Source: Sinomonas atrocyanea
GTDB lineage: Bacteria; Actinomycetota; Actinomycetes; Actinomycetales; Micrococcaceae
DNA length: 64,000 nt
Reading direction: 5' to 3'
Assembly: GCF_030812675.1 (NCBI RefSeq)
Contig: NZ_JAUSTE010000002.1
Coordinates: forward strand, 372,001 to 436,000
Below the pieces are notes generated by a model that worked only from the letters and a program-made list of their open reading frames with translations, was not told the DNA's origin and ran no database searches. The first letter of the stretch is position 1. Each line of letters opens with the position of its first letter. A program made the translations under genes and the position numbers. Positions 1 to 8,376 of the stretch are shown piece after piece.

Positions 1-101
1 CCGAGGAGATCGCCTCGGTGATCACCTGGCTCTCCTCCGACGGCGCCTCCTACCTCACCGGCACCACGGTGGACATCAACGGCGGCAGCCACATCCACTG
101 A
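1..101 (+). CDS. SDR family oxidoreductase, C-terminal fragment
   Basis: Only the last 32 codons are in the window. They read in the frame that ends at the TGA at 99-101 and contain WLSSDGASYLTGTTVDINGG, the conserved C-terminal end of classical short-chain dehydrogenases/reductases (the ASYLTG...V-D-GG segment). The active-site Tyr-x3-Lys and the Rossmann motif lie upstream, outside the window. The gene is 34 bp ahead of a DhaK-type kinase on the same strand, so it is probably the dehydrogenase that makes the ketose substrate for that kinase; this is inferred from context. Substrate unknown. Confidence 0.8.
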   Translation, partial: EEIASVITWLSSDGASYLTGTTVDINGGSHIH

Positions 102-135
102 CGTTCCGCTCAGCCACCGGTCCCAGGAGACTTCC

Positions 136-1899
136 ATGACGCGCATCGCCAACGATCCCGCGGACTTCGCCGACGAGGCCCTCGCCGGCTTCTGCGACGT
201 GCACGCGGGCCTCGTCCGCCAGGTGCCCGGCGGAGCGGTCCGCCGGCGCCGCCCGGCCCAGCCCAAGGTCGCCGTCCTCGTGGGCGGCGGCTCGGGGCAC
301 TACCCCGCCTTCGCCGGACTGATCGGCGCTGGCTTCGCCGACGGTGCCGTAGTGGGCAACATCTTCACCTCGCCCTCCACACAGCAGGCCTGCACCGTGG
401 CCCGCGCGGCCGAGTCCGGCGCCGGCGTCGTCTTCACCTACGGCAACTACGCCGGGGACGTGATGAACTTCGGCCTCGCCTCCGAGCGCCTCGCCGCCGA
501 GGGGATCCGGGCCGAGAACGTGCTCGTGACGGACGACGTCGCCTCCGCGCCCGCCGCCGAGGCCGGGCGCCGCCGCGGGATCGCCGGCGACTTCGTGGTC
601 TTCAAGGCCATGGGCGCCGCCGCCGAGGCCGGATGCGACCTCGACGAGGTGGTGCGGATCGGCCGCAGGGCCAACGAGCGCACCCGCACCCTCGGCACCG
701 CCTTCTCGGGGTGCACCTTCCCGGGCGCCGACGCTCCCCTGTTCAGCCTCCCCGAGGGACACATGGGCCTCGGGCTCGGGATCCACGGCGAGCCCGGGCT
801 GCGGGACGTCCCGCTGCCCCCGGCCGCCGAGCTCGGCCGCGCGCTCGTGGAGGGCGTCCTCGCCCAGGCGCCCGCGGATGCCGAGGAGGTTGGGGCCGGC
901 GGCGCCGGGGCGCGCATCGCCGTGATCCTCAACGGGCTCGGCTCGACCAAGCACGAGGAACTCTTCGTGCTGTGGGGCACTGTCGCGCCGCTCCTGCGCG
1001 AGGCGGGCTACGAGATCGTGGCGCCCGAGGTCGGCGAGCTCGTCACGAGCCTGGACATGGCCGGCGTCTCGCTGACCGTGACGTGGCTCGACGACGAGCT
1101 CGAGGAGCTCTGGCTCACCCCCGCCGAGACCCCGGCCTTCCGCCGCGGGTCCGTCGCCGCCGCCTCCGCCGTGGAGTCCGCGGACGACGCCGGCGGGCCG
1201 GCCGCCGCTGCCGAGGCACCGCCGTCGTCCGAGGCCTCGCGCGGGTACGCCGGAGCGGTCGTCGCAGCCCTCGAGTCCGCCTCCGGCCGGCTCGCCGAGC
1301 TCGAGGCCCAGCTGGGCGCGATGGACGCGGTCGCGGGCGACGGCGACCACGGGCGCGGCATGGTCCGCGGCGTCGGCGCCGCAGTGGCCGCGGCCAAGGA
1401 GGCCCTGGCCGGCGGCCGCGGTGCCGGATCAGTCCTCGCCGCGGGCGGAGACGCGTGGGCCGACCGCGCCGGCGGGACCTCCGGGGTCCTGTGGGGCGCG
1501 GGCCTGCGCGCGTGGGGCGAGGCCCTCGGGGACCTCGAGGCGCCGGACGCCGCGGGAGTCGCCGCCGGGATCTCGGCCTTCGCCGCGCGCATCGCCGCGC
1601 TCGGGGGCGCCCGGCCCGGCGACAAGACGCTCGTCGACGCCCTGGTGCCGTTCGACGAGGAGCTGCGCGGCGCCGTCGTGCGCGGGGACAGCCTCGCCGC
1701 CGCGTGGGAGCGCGCGTGCCGGGCGGCCGAGTCCGCCGCCACCGCGACCGCTGCCCTGACCCCGCGCAAGGGCCGCGCGCGTCCCCTCGCCGAGAAGAGC
1801 GTGGGCACCCCGGATCCCGGCGCGACGTCCCTGGCCGCGGTGTTCGCCGCGCTCGGGCCGGCCATCGTTTCAGCAACCCCTCAGGAGGTGACCGCATGA
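136..1899 (+). CDS. DhaK-DhaL fused ketose kinase (dihydroxyacetone/tetrulose kinase family)
   Basis: A 587-residue ATP-dependent ketose kinase with both halves in one chain. Residues about 1-330 are DhaK, with GGGSGHYPAF around His55 and the substrate-binding His217 in GIHGEPG (the residue that forms a hemiaminal with the ketone). Residues about 370-587 are DhaL, with the Mg-binding Asp cluster VAGDGDHG at 399-406 and a C-terminal SVGTPDPGATS. The linker at about 340-370 is Ala/Pro-rich. In glycerone kinases the first motif is usually GGGSGHEP; a Tyr at that place, an SDR before and an RpiB-like isomerase after resemble the erythrulose kinases of Mycobacterium tetritol pathways, so tetrulose 4-kinase is more likely than dihydroxyacetone kinase. 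AGGAG lies 6 bp before the ATG. The stop overlaps the next start (ATGA). Confidence 0.88.
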   Translation: MTRIANDPADFADEALAGFCDVHAGLVRQVPGGAVRRRRPAQPKVAVLVGGGSGHYPAFAGLIGAGFADGAVVGNIFTSPSTQQACTVARAAESGAGVVFTYGNYAGDVMNFGLASERLAAEGIRAENVLVTDDVASAPAAEAGRRRGIAGDFVVFKAMGAAAEAGCDLDEVVRIGRRANERTRTLGTAFSGCTFPGADAPLFSLPEGHMGLGLGIHGEPGLRDVPLPPAAELGRALVEGVLAQAPADAEEVGAGGAGARIAVILNGLGSTKHEELFVLWGTVAPLLREAGYEIVAPEVGELVTSLDMAGVSLTVTWLDDELEELWLTPAETPAFRRGSVAAASAVESADDAGGPAAAAEAPPSSEASRGYAGAVVAALESASGRLAELEAQLGAMDAVAGDGDHGRGMVRGVGAAVAAAKEALAGGRGAGSVLAAGGDAWADRAGGTSGVLWGAGLRAWGEALGDLEAPDAAGVAAGISAFAARIAALGGARPGDKTLVDALVPFDEELRGAVVRGDSLAAAWERACRAAESAATATAALTPRKGRARPLAEKSVGTPDPGATSLAAVFAALGPAIVSATPQEVTA

Positions 1900-2390
1900 G
1901 CGGCCAGACCACGGAACCCGCCGCAGGCGGCCTGCGAATCGTCATCGGCTCGGACGAGGCCGGGGTGGACTACAAGGAAGCCCTGCTCAAGGACCTCGAG
2001 GCCGACGGCCGGGTGGCCGAGGTGATCGACATCGGCGTGCACCGGGCGGCCGAGGACTTCACCCGCCCCTACCCCTACGTGGGGCTCAAGGCCGGGCAGC
2101 TGATCAGCGAGGGCGCGGCGGACCGGGCGCTGCTGTTCTGCGGGACCGGCCTCGGCGTGGCCATCGCCGCGAACAAGGTCCTCGGGATCCGGGCCGCCAC
2201 GGCGCACGATTCCTTCTCGGTGGAGCGTTCGGTCCTGTCCAACAACTGCCAGGTCCTCACGATGGGCCAGCGCGTGGTGGGGCTCGAGCTCGCCCGGCGC
2301 CTCGCACGGGAGTGGATCGGCTACACCTTCGACCCGGACTCCGCCTCCGCCGCCAAGGTCCAGGTGCTCAGCGACTACGAGGGCTGCTGA
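1896..2390 (+). CDS. RpiB/LacA-LacB family sugar-phosphate isomerase
   Basis: A 164-residue protein of the ribose-5-phosphate isomerase B / galactose-6-phosphate isomerase family. The hallmark CGTGLGVAIAANKVLGIRAA is present, with the catalytic Cys and the phosphate-binding Asn-Lys, as is the N-terminal IGSDEAGVDYKEAL. The ATG at 1896 overlaps the kinase stop and is preceded by AGGAGGTGA inside the kinase gene, so the two are translationally coupled. Next to a DhaKL-type kinase, the family member expected is an erythrulose-4-phosphate isomerase (LerI/DerI/EryI type), feeding erythrose 4-phosphate into the pentose phosphate pathway. The exact sugar is inferred from context, not visible in the sequence. 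Confidence 0.85.
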   Translation: MSGQTTEPAAGGLRIVIGSDEAGVDYKEALLKDLEADGRVAEVIDIGVHRAAEDFTRPYPYVGLKAGQLISEGAADRALLFCGTGLGVAIAANKVLGIRAATAHDSFSVERSVLSNNCQVLTMGQRVVGLELARRLAREWIGYTFDPDSASAAKVQVLSDYEGC

Positions 2391-2479
2391 CCGCCCGAGG
2401 CGAGTGGCGCCGTCGTGCGCCCCACCCCCTGTCCACTCCCCCAGCCCTCCCCCGCGTCCCCGCCACCACCCCGTCTTAA

Positions 2480-2576
2480 GGTCATGTTCTGGGGGCCACA
2501 TCATGTGACTCCCAGAACATGACCCCCAGAAGGTGACTTACAGGAGGTGACCCCCAGGAGGTGACCCCCAGGAGGG
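2480..2576. repeat. 14-bp tandem array with 14-bp inverted repeat (SD-like repeat locus 1)
   Basis: This lies between the convergent isomerase and substrate-binding protein genes. A perfect inverted repeat GGTCATGTTCTGGG (2480-2493) / CCCAGAACATGACC (2511-2524) runs into a tandem array of exact 14-bp units starting at 2514, 2528, 2542 and 2556, the last two being AGGAGGTGACCCCC. The hairpin could end transcription of either gene but has no T-run. The unit contains AGGAGGTGA, the complement of the anti-Shine-Dalgarno end of 16S rRNA. Confidence 0.85.
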
Positions 2577-2585
2577 GGGGGCGGG

Positions 2586-3641
2586 CTAGGGGGACGGGAC
2601 CTTGCTCACGAAGTCCGTCGTGTAGGTCTTGGACAGGTCGATGGAGCCGCCCTTGCCCTTGACGTTGCTCGAGTAGCTGTCGAGGATCCGGAGCACGTTC
2701 TTGGCGCCGTCGGGATCCATGACGCCGTCCTTGGTGAACATCGCCTTGGTGTCAGCGATGGACTTCTCGTACAGGTCCGCCCCGGCGTTCGCGTACTCCT
2801 TGGGCATCTTCGCGGCGATCTCCGCGGCGCTGTGGCCGTTGATGTAGCGCAGGGCCCCGACGAACGCGTTCGCGACCTTCTGCACCGTCTTCGGGTTCTT
2901 CTGCACGAAGTCGCAGGACATGTACACGGAGGCCGCCGGGTAGAGGCCGCCGAGCGCAGCCTTGGTGCCCTCCTCAGTGCGCATGTCCACCATGACCTTG
3001 CCCTTGCCGGTCGTGACGAGCTGGGCGATGGTCGGGTCCGTGGTCATGCCGGCATCGATGCCGCCGTTGTCCATGGCCGCGATGAACGTCTGGCCGGCGC
3101 CGACCTTGGCCGGGGTGTAGGACTTGACGCCTGCCTGGCCCGCGAGCGCCTGGGTCAGGAAGTCGGTCGAGGACCCGAGCGAGGTGATGCCGAGGTTCTT
3201 GCCCTCGAAGTCCTTGGGGGTCTTGATCGAGGCCGCCTTGGAGGAGGCCACGACCTCGGCCTCGCCGGGGATGTTGGCCAGCTGCACCACGGAGGTGATG
3301 CACTGGTTCTTCGCCGCGAGGTCGACCGTGTGGTCGTAGAACCCGACCACGGCCTGGGCGTTGCCCGTGAGCAGCGAGTTCTCGGCGGTGGCGCCGGACT
3401 GCTCGCCCAGGAGGTTGACCTTCACACCCTCCTTCTCGAAGTAGCCCAGGCCCTCGGTGAGCTTGGCCGGGAGGTAGATGACCTTCTCGAGGCCGCCCAC
3501 GATGATGTTGACCTCGGGTGTCTCCTGCGCGTCCGCGGCGGCGGCACGCGAGTCGCGGCACCCGCTGAGGCCGGCAGCGAGCCCGAGCGCGAGCAGCGCC
3601 GCCCCCGCCTGGGCGATCCGGCGCGTGGTGGTGGTCTTCAT
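2586..3641 (-). CDS. ABC transporter substrate-binding lipoprotein (SsuA/TauA/NMT1-like)
   Basis: A 351-residue secreted lipoprotein. A twin-Arg-containing N-terminus and hydrophobic stretch end in the lipobox LSGC (lipidated Cys28), followed by an NMT1/SsuA-type binding fold: EVNIIVGGLEKVIYLPAKLT, then the typical LTGNAQAVVGFYDHT and the KTPKDFEGKNLGITSLGSST hinge segment. It captures a small anionic or aromatic compound outside the membrane and delivers it to the permease and ATPase encoded just upstream in the same operon. The family covers sulfonates, nitrate, thiamine precursors and aromatic acids; nothing visible fixes the ligand. The adjacent CitA-type sensor hints at an organic acid, but that is only context. 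Confidence 0.88.
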   Translation of the reverse strand: MKTTTTRRIAQAGAALLALGLAAGLSGCRDSRAAAADAQETPEVNIIVGGLEKVIYLPAKLTEGLGYFEKEGVKVNLLGEQSGATAENSLLTGNAQAVVGFYDHTVDLAAKNQCITSVVQLANIPGEAEVVASSKAASIKTPKDFEGKNLGITSLGSSTDFLTQALAGQAGVKSYTPAKVGAGQTFIAAMDNGGIDAGMTTDPTIAQLVTTGKGKVMVDMRTEEGTKAALGGLYPAASVYMSCDFVQKNPKTVQKVANAFVGALRYINGHSAAEIAAKMPKEYANAGADLYEKSIADTKAMFTKDGVMDPDGAKNVLRILDSYSSNVKGKGGSIDLSKTYTTDFVSKVPSP

Positions 3642-3644
3642 GTC

Positions 3645-4547
3645 TCAGATTCCTTCCGTGTGGGCCTGGGCCTGCGAGGGCCGCCAGGTGAGGAGCTTGT
3701 TCTCGAGCGCGGTGATGAGGGACTCGGCGAGCAGGGCCACGACGGTGACGATGATCATGCCGGCGTAGATGCCTGCCGAGTCGAAGGTGCCCTGGGCGTT
3801 GGCGATGAGCATGCCCATGCCGTGCTTGGCACCGGCGTACTCGCCGACGATCGCGCCGATGAGCGCGAACCCGAACGCCGTGTGGAGCGAGGAGAGGATC
3901 CAGGTGGTGGCGCTGGGGAGCACGATCGAGGTGAGGATCTTGCGCTTGCTGGCGCCGAGGATGCGGGCGTTGTCGACCACGTTGCCATCCACCTCGCGGG
4001 CGCCGGTGAAGGCGTTGAAGAAGACCGCGAAGAAGACGAGGACCACGACCGTGGCGACCTTGGAGCTGATGCCGAACCCGAACCAGATGATGAACAGGGC
4101 CGCGAGGACGATGCGCGGGACGGCGTTGGCGGCCTTGATGAAGGGCGAGAACACCCGGGCCATGTAGCGGCTGCGGCCGAGGAGCACGCCGAGGACGATG
4201 CCGGCCACGGTGCCGATCGCGAAGCCGACCGTCGCCTCCAGCACCGTGTAGCCGACGTTCTCCCAGACGGAACCGAACTGGGTCCCGGCAGTGAACCACT
4301 GGACGAGCCGGCCCCAGATGAGGGAGGGCTTGGAGTAGAAGAACTCGTCGATGACGAACGTCGCGGTGAGCTCCCAGGACCCGAGCCAGATGGCCACGAT
4401 GAGGGCGCGCAGGCCCCAGACGCGCAGCGCGTCGGCGCGCTGCGCCCTCCGGGCGGTGGTGAGGAGGGCTGCCTCCTTCTCGGCGCTCAGCAGCCCGTCG
4501 GCGCGGGCCCCGGACTGGGCGGTGGGCAGGGTGGTCATGGTGCTCAC
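3645..4547 (-). CDS. ABC transporter permease (SsuC/TauC type)
   Basis: A 300-residue inner-membrane subunit with about six transmembrane helices and a clear EAA loop (NARILGASKRKILTSIVLPS) that docks on the ATPase. I chose the GTG at 4547: GAGGAG lies 4 bp ahead and the codon overlaps the stop of the ATPase gene as GTGA. The ATG at 4538 is in frame but sits 13 bp from the same SD. It forms one operon with the ATPase (upstream) and the binding protein (3 bp downstream). The substrate is the same unknown as for the binding protein. Confidence 0.85.
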   Translation of the reverse strand: MSTMTTLPTAQSGARADGLLSAEKEAALLTTARRAQRADALRVWGLRALIVAIWLGSWELTATFVIDEFFYSKPSLIWGRLVQWFTAGTQFGSVWENVGYTVLEATVGFAIGTVAGIVLGVLLGRSRYMARVFSPFIKAANAVPRIVLAALFIIWFGFGISSKVATVVVLVFFAVFFNAFTGAREVDGNVVDNARILGASKRKILTSIVLPSATTWILSSLHTAFGFALIGAIVGEYAGAKHGMGMLIANAQGTFDSAGIYAGMIIVTVVALLAESLITALENKLLTWRPSQAQAHTEGI

Positions 4548-5374
4548 TTCTCTCCTCGGGCAGGGACCGGGTTGCCGGCGGCGGCGCGGGCGAGCTCGAC
4601 CTCTTCGCGCAGGCTCTCCCACACGCGGCGGTACAGGTCGAGGAAGTCCTCGGTGAGGCGGACCTCCTCGACGTTGCGGGGGCGGGGCAGGTCGACCCGG
4701 AAGTCGGCCTTGATGGTGGCCGGGCTGGCGGTCATGACGACGACGCGGTCCGCGAGCGCGATGGCCTCCTCGAGGTCGTGGGTGACGAACACGACCGCGG
4801 CGTCGCTCTCGCCCCACAGCCGCAGGAGCTCCTGCTGCATGAGCTGGCGGGTCTGGACGTCGAGGGCGCTGAAGGGCTCGTCCATGAGCATGATCTCGGG
4901 CTCGTTGACGAGGGTCTGGGCCAGGGCCACGCGCTTGCGCATGCCGCCAGAGAGCTGGTGCGGGTAGTACGACTCGAACTTGCCCAGCCCCACGCGCTCG
5001 ACCCACTCGCGGGCCTGTGCCCGGGCCGCGGACTTCGGGGCGCCGCGGTACTCCGGGCCGGAGGCGACGTTGTCCAGCACGGTCTTCCACGGCAGGGTCG
5101 CGTCCGCCTGGAACATGTACCCGATGCCGTTCGGGATGCCCGTGACGCGCTGGCCGCGCACGAACGTCTCGCCCTCCGAGGCGGGTGCGAGGCCCGAGAT
5201 GAGCGAGAGGGTGGTGGACTTCCCGCACCCGGTCGGGCCGACGACGGCGACGAACTCGCCGGGTGCGATGGAGAGGGTCACGTCCCGGATGGCGGTGTGG
5301 ATGCCGCCTCCGTTCTTGGGGAACCTCTTGGTGGCGGCCCTCAATTCGATGAGGGGCGCCGCGGGGGCAGTCAT
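4544..5374 (-). CDS. ABC transporter ATP-binding protein (SsuB/TauB type)
   Basis: A 276-residue ATPase that powers the importer. It has Walker A GPTGCGKST, signature LSGGMRKRVALAQ, Walker B IMLMDEPFSALD and the H-loop VFVTHDLEEAIAL, all intact and in the order typical of the nitrate/sulfonate/taurine subfamily. AAGGAG sits 6 bp before the ATG. It is the first gene of the importer operon and is transcribed away from a CitA-type sensor kinase across a 190-bp region that holds two palindromes. Confidence 0.9.
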   Translation of the reverse strand: MTAPAAPLIELRAATKRFPKNGGGIHTAIRDVTLSIAPGEFVAVVGPTGCGKSTTLSLISGLAPASEGETFVRGQRVTGIPNGIGYMFQADATLPWKTVLDNVASGPEYRGAPKSAARAQAREWVERVGLGKFESYYPHQLSGGMRKRVALAQTLVNEPEIMLMDEPFSALDVQTRQLMQQELLRLWGESDAAVVFVTHDLEEAIALADRVVVMTASPATIKADFRVDLPRPRNVEEVRLTEDFLDLYRRVWESLREEVELARAAAGNPVPARGEK

Positions 5375-5406
5375 GGGGACTCCTTCGTCTCTGCGCTGCG
5401 GTACCG

Positions 5407-5423
5407 GGCGGCACTGTGCCGCC
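5407..5423. promoter_or_regulatory. 17-bp palindrome in divergent promoter region
   Basis: A perfect inverted repeat GGCGGCAC-T-GTGCCGCC, 33 bp before the ATPase start codon in the importer direction. A second, shorter inverted repeat (GTGG-TGTG-CCAC) follows within 20 bp. It may be an operator or a hairpin in the leader of the importer mRNA. Confidence 0.45.
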
Positions 5424-5492
5424 GGTCACGTGGTGTGCCACAGACGCTACGAAGCCGTGCGAGGTGGCGTCTCGCTTTGCCGCATAGGGTTC

Positions 5493-5508
5493 GAAGAACT
5501 CGTTCTTC
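5493..5508. promoter_or_regulatory. 16-bp palindrome, candidate response-regulator site
   Basis: A perfect palindrome GAAGAACTCGTTCTTC, A/T-richer than its surroundings, between the importer operon and the sensor kinase gene. Its place in a shared divergent promoter region makes it the best candidate binding site for the CitB/DcuR-type regulator encoded downstream. Confidence 0.5.
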
Positions 5509-5564
5509 CCCTTCTGCGCATTGTGCTCACCGTCCGGTGGCACGCGCCGGGCTGAGTCCCTACT

Positions 5565-7316
5565 GTGTCCGTTGTGCACGCAACGGACACGGTGGTCCCC
5601 GTTCCCGGCGACCGCCGGGCCCCCGGGCGCCGCGGGCTCGCCTTCTCGACCCGCATGATGGCGCTCCAACTGGGCGTCGTCGTGCTCGTCGTGGTGCTCA
5701 CCGCGGGCATCTACGGGTGGCTGTCCTACCAGCGGCTCGTCGCCGAGATCGGCTCGAAGGCGCTCGCCGTGGCACAGAGCGTCGCGGTCGAGGACGCCGT
5801 GCAGGACTCGCTCGCCGCTGCAGCGGCGGCCGGGACCACGCCGTCGAACGCCGCGCTGCGCGCGGGGGCGGTGCAGGGGCTCGCCGAGGCCCTCCGGGAC
5901 CGCACCGACTCCCTGTTCGTGGTCATCACCGACCGGCGCGGGAAGCGCTGGTCCCACCCCGACCCGGCCAGGCTCGGCGAGACCGTCTCCACGAGCCCGG
6001 AGGAGGCCCTCGCCGGCCGCGAAGTGACGATGCTCGAGACGGGCACGCTCGGCCCGTCGGTCCGGGCAAAGGTCCCCGTGTGGGCCCCGGACGGCCGCAC
6101 GGTGGTGGGCGAGGTCAGCGTCGGATTCTCCACCGATGACGTCACCGAGGCCCTCGCCGGCGCGATCCCGCCGATCCTCGCCGTGGCCGCGCTCGCCGTC
6201 GTCACCGGCGGGACCGGCACCGCGCTGCTGAGCCGGCGGCTGAGCTCCGACACCCTCGGCCTCGAGCCCGCGGAGGTCGGCGAGCTCGTCCAGGACCAGG
6301 CCGTGGTGCTCTACGGGGTCAGCGAAGGCGTCATCGGGGTCGGTGAGGACGGCCGGGTCACCATCTGCAACGACCGGGCCCGGCGGCTGCTCGGCCTCAC
6401 CGACCCCTCCGGGCGCACCCTCGCGGACCTCGGGCTCCCGCCGCGCGTCCTCGCGCTGCTGGACGCCGCGGACGACGCCGGGCGGCCGGGTGTGCAGGTC
6501 GTGGTCGGCGGGTCGGTGCTCATCGTCACCGCCAAGCGGGTCACGCGCGGCCGGCGGAAGCTCGGCTGGGTCGTGGTGGTCCGCGACCGCACCGACGTCG
6601 AGGCGCTGAGCCGGCAGCTCGATGCCGTGGGGGCGCTCTCGACGGCGCTGCGCGCCCAGCGGCACGAGTTCGCCAACCGGCTGCACGCGATCTCCGGCTT
6701 CCTGCGGATCGGGCGGCATGCCGAGGCCACCGAGTACCTCGACGAGGCGCTCGGGGCCGGGCCGCTCAAGTACCCGGTGGACTTCGCCGGCACGCTCGAG
6801 GACCCGTTCCTGCAGGCGTTCCTCGGGGCGAAGGCCATGCGCTCGGCAGAGATGGGCGTGCCGCTGCGGCTCGGCGGCTCGACCCTCATCGAGGGCACGG
6901 TCTCCGACCCGCAGGATGTCACGACCGTCCTCGGAAACCTCGTGGACAACGCGGTCACCGCCGCGGTCCGGGGCACGGGCGGGGAGCGGTGGGCCGAGGT
7001 CGAGCTGCTCAGCGACGGGCCCACCCTGTACGTGACCGTCGCCGACTCCGGAGACGGGCTGGCCGGCGCGGACGCCGAGAAGCTGTTCGCCGAGGGGTAC
7101 TCGTCGGGCTCCGTGGCGGCCCCGCGGGCCGGCAGGGGCGAGGGCTTCGGCCTCTCCCTGTCCCGGCAGATCGCCCGGAGCCTGGGCGGCGACCTGTGGG
7201 TCCTCTCCCCCGGCGCCGAGGGCGGGCCTGGCGCGGTCTTCTGCGCGCGGCTGCCCGGGGTCCTCGACGCGGGCGCTGGCGCCTCGGCGGGCGGCCTTGC
7301 CGAGGAGGACGTATGA
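5565..7316 (+). CDS. CitA/DcuS-family sensor histidine kinase
   Basis: A 583-residue membrane sensor. TM1 is at about residues 30-52, followed by a periplasmic PASp-type sensor domain (CitA/DcuS fold, with VVITDRRGKRWSHPDP), TM2 at about 205-225, a cytoplasmic PAS (GVSEGVIGVGEDGRVTICN) and a Spo0B-like dimerisation domain with the phospho-acceptor His367 in QRHEFANRLHAI. The HATPase follows, with N-box LVDNAV, G1 DSGDG and G2 GEGFGLSL. Family members sense citrate or C4-dicarboxylates. The GTG at 5565 is used; a second GTG lies at 5574. Its stop overlaps the response-regulator start (ATGA). Confidence 0.88.
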   Translation: MSVVHATDTVVPVPGDRRAPGRRGLAFSTRMMALQLGVVVLVVVLTAGIYGWLSYQRLVAEIGSKALAVAQSVAVEDAVQDSLAAAAAAGTTPSNAALRAGAVQGLAEALRDRTDSLFVVITDRRGKRWSHPDPARLGETVSTSPEEALAGREVTMLETGTLGPSVRAKVPVWAPDGRTVVGEVSVGFSTDDVTEALAGAIPPILAVAALAVVTGGTGTALLSRRLSSDTLGLEPAEVGELVQDQAVVLYGVSEGVIGVGEDGRVTICNDRARRLLGLTDPSGRTLADLGLPPRVLALLDAADDAGRPGVQVVVGGSVLIVTAKRVTRGRRKLGWVVVVRDRTDVEALSRQLDAVGALSTALRAQRHEFANRLHAISGFLRIGRHAEATEYLDEALGAGPLKYPVDFAGTLEDPFLQAFLGAKAMRSAEMGVPLRLGGSTLIEGTVSDPQDVTTVLGNLVDNAVTAAVRGTGGERWAEVELLSDGPTLYVTVADSGDGLAGADAEKLFAEGYSSGSVAAPRAGRGEGFGLSLSRQIARSLGGDLWVLSPGAEGGPGAVFCARLPGVLDAGAGASAGGLAEEDV

Positions 7317-7974
7317 GCGAGGACCTCCGCGTCCTGATCGTCGACGACGACTTCCGCGTGGCCAGGCTCCACGCCGAATACGTCGGCGCCGCGCCGGGCT
7401 TCGCGGCCCTCGACCCCGTGGGCACCGGTGCCGCCGCCATCGACGCCGCCCGCGCGTTCAGCCCGGACCTCGTGCTCGTGGACGTGTACCTGCCCGACGC
7501 GGACGGGATCGACATCCTCCCCGACCTCGACGTGGACGCGTTCGTGCTCAGCGCCGCCTCGGACGCGGCCTCGATCGCCCGCGCCTTCCGGCGCGGCGCG
7601 CTCGGCTACTCATCAAGCCGTTCACCCAGAAGCAGCTCGCCGAACGCCTACGCGGCTACTCGCGCTACCGGCGCGTGCTCGAGTCCACTCCCGACCTCAC
7701 CCAGGACACCGTGGACCGGGCCCGGCGGCACCTCCTGCCAGCCACGGTCCAGCTCACCAAGTCGCGGTCCGTGACCGAGGCCGCGGTGCTGGACGCGCTC
7801 GCCGCCGCTGCGGCGGCCCTGACGGCGGTGGACGTCGCGGCGAGGGTCGGCATCTCGCGCGCGACCGCGCAGCGGCACCTCTCGGTGCTCGTGGATGAGG
7901 GCGTGGTGGAGATAGGGCTCCGCTACGGCAGCACCGGCCGCCCGGAGCACCGGTACAGCGCGCGCCGGGAGTGA
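7313..7974 (+). pseudogene. CitB/DcuR-family response regulator, broken by a 1-base deletion
   Basis: The first frame encodes a normal receiver domain (VLIVDDD at 8-13, phospho-acceptor Asp57 in LVLVDVYLP). It then loses register after GALGY at about 7609: one C is missing where family members read GY-L-I-K-P-F. The next frame at once resumes LIKPFTQKQLAERLRGY, then the linker and a winged-helix output domain (VAARVGISRATAQRHLS) to the stop at 7974. With one base restored the product is 220 residues, normal for the family. Read as given, the receiver loses its conserved Lys and the DNA-binding domain. It is either a real null allele or a base-calling error; the intact sensor and intact 3' half favour an error or a very recent loss. 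Confidence 0.88.
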
Positions 7975-7980
7975 CGGGCC

Positions 7981-8271
7981 CTAGTCCTCCTGGCCGTGGA
8001 AGGGCGGATCATCGCTCGCGTCGCTGTTCAGGTCGGCGTCGGGGACATCGAAGCCCGCCATGGCCTTGTCGATGTCCGAGTTGTCGCGCGGGACGTTGTC
8101 CTTCTGGGCCCGGATGCCGTGCGCCTGCTCGCGGATGAGCTGCTCCTCCTCGCTGAAGCGGATGTCATTCGCCTGGTCGCCGGAGTCGCGGGGCTCGAGG
8201 TCCGGGTTGCCGGTCTTGTAGTCGTTCTCGTTGAGGTTGGCGGTCCGGTCGATGTCTGGGTTCTCTGTCAT
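7981..8271 (-). CDS. small acidic hypothetical protein
   Basis: A 96-residue, highly charged, soluble protein rich in Asp, Asn and Glu, with no Cys, no membrane segment and no recognised domain. Coding is supported by an AGGTG upstream of the ATG, by codon bias like its neighbours and by its place filling the gap between two converging transcripts. Low-complexity segments (NLNENDYKTGNPDLEPRDSG) suggest it is largely disordered. Function unknown; it could be a stress-related hydrophilic protein. Confidence 0.6.
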   Translation of the reverse strand: MTENPDIDRTANLNENDYKTGNPDLEPRDSGDQANDIRFSEEEQLIREQAHGIRAQKDNVPRDNSDIDKAMAGFDVPDADLNSDASDDPPFHGQED

Positions 8272-8376
8272 GCCGCACCTGTACCCCGCCGCGGAGGAGG
8301 CCAATCGGGCCTGCGTCAGCCGCGCGCACGCGGGTAGGACTGACCTTGTCCCTGCCCCGCGGCCAAGGAGAACACG

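Noticed and set aside
2832-4967. Long open frame (711 codons) on the plus strand
   Set aside because: It lies opposite the binding-protein and permease genes, has no SD and is low-complexity in the manner of GC-rich antisense frames.
4548-6719. Long minus-strand frame running from 6719 through the sensor kinase gene into the permease frame
   Set aside because: Only the 3' part (the permease, from 4547) is real; the upstream part is antisense to the sensor gene or out of frame with the ATPase gene and is low-complexity.
7606-7614. Programmed frameshifting in the response regulator
   Set aside because: No slippery run, no SD-like stimulator nearby and the family is normally one frame; a one-base loss is simpler.
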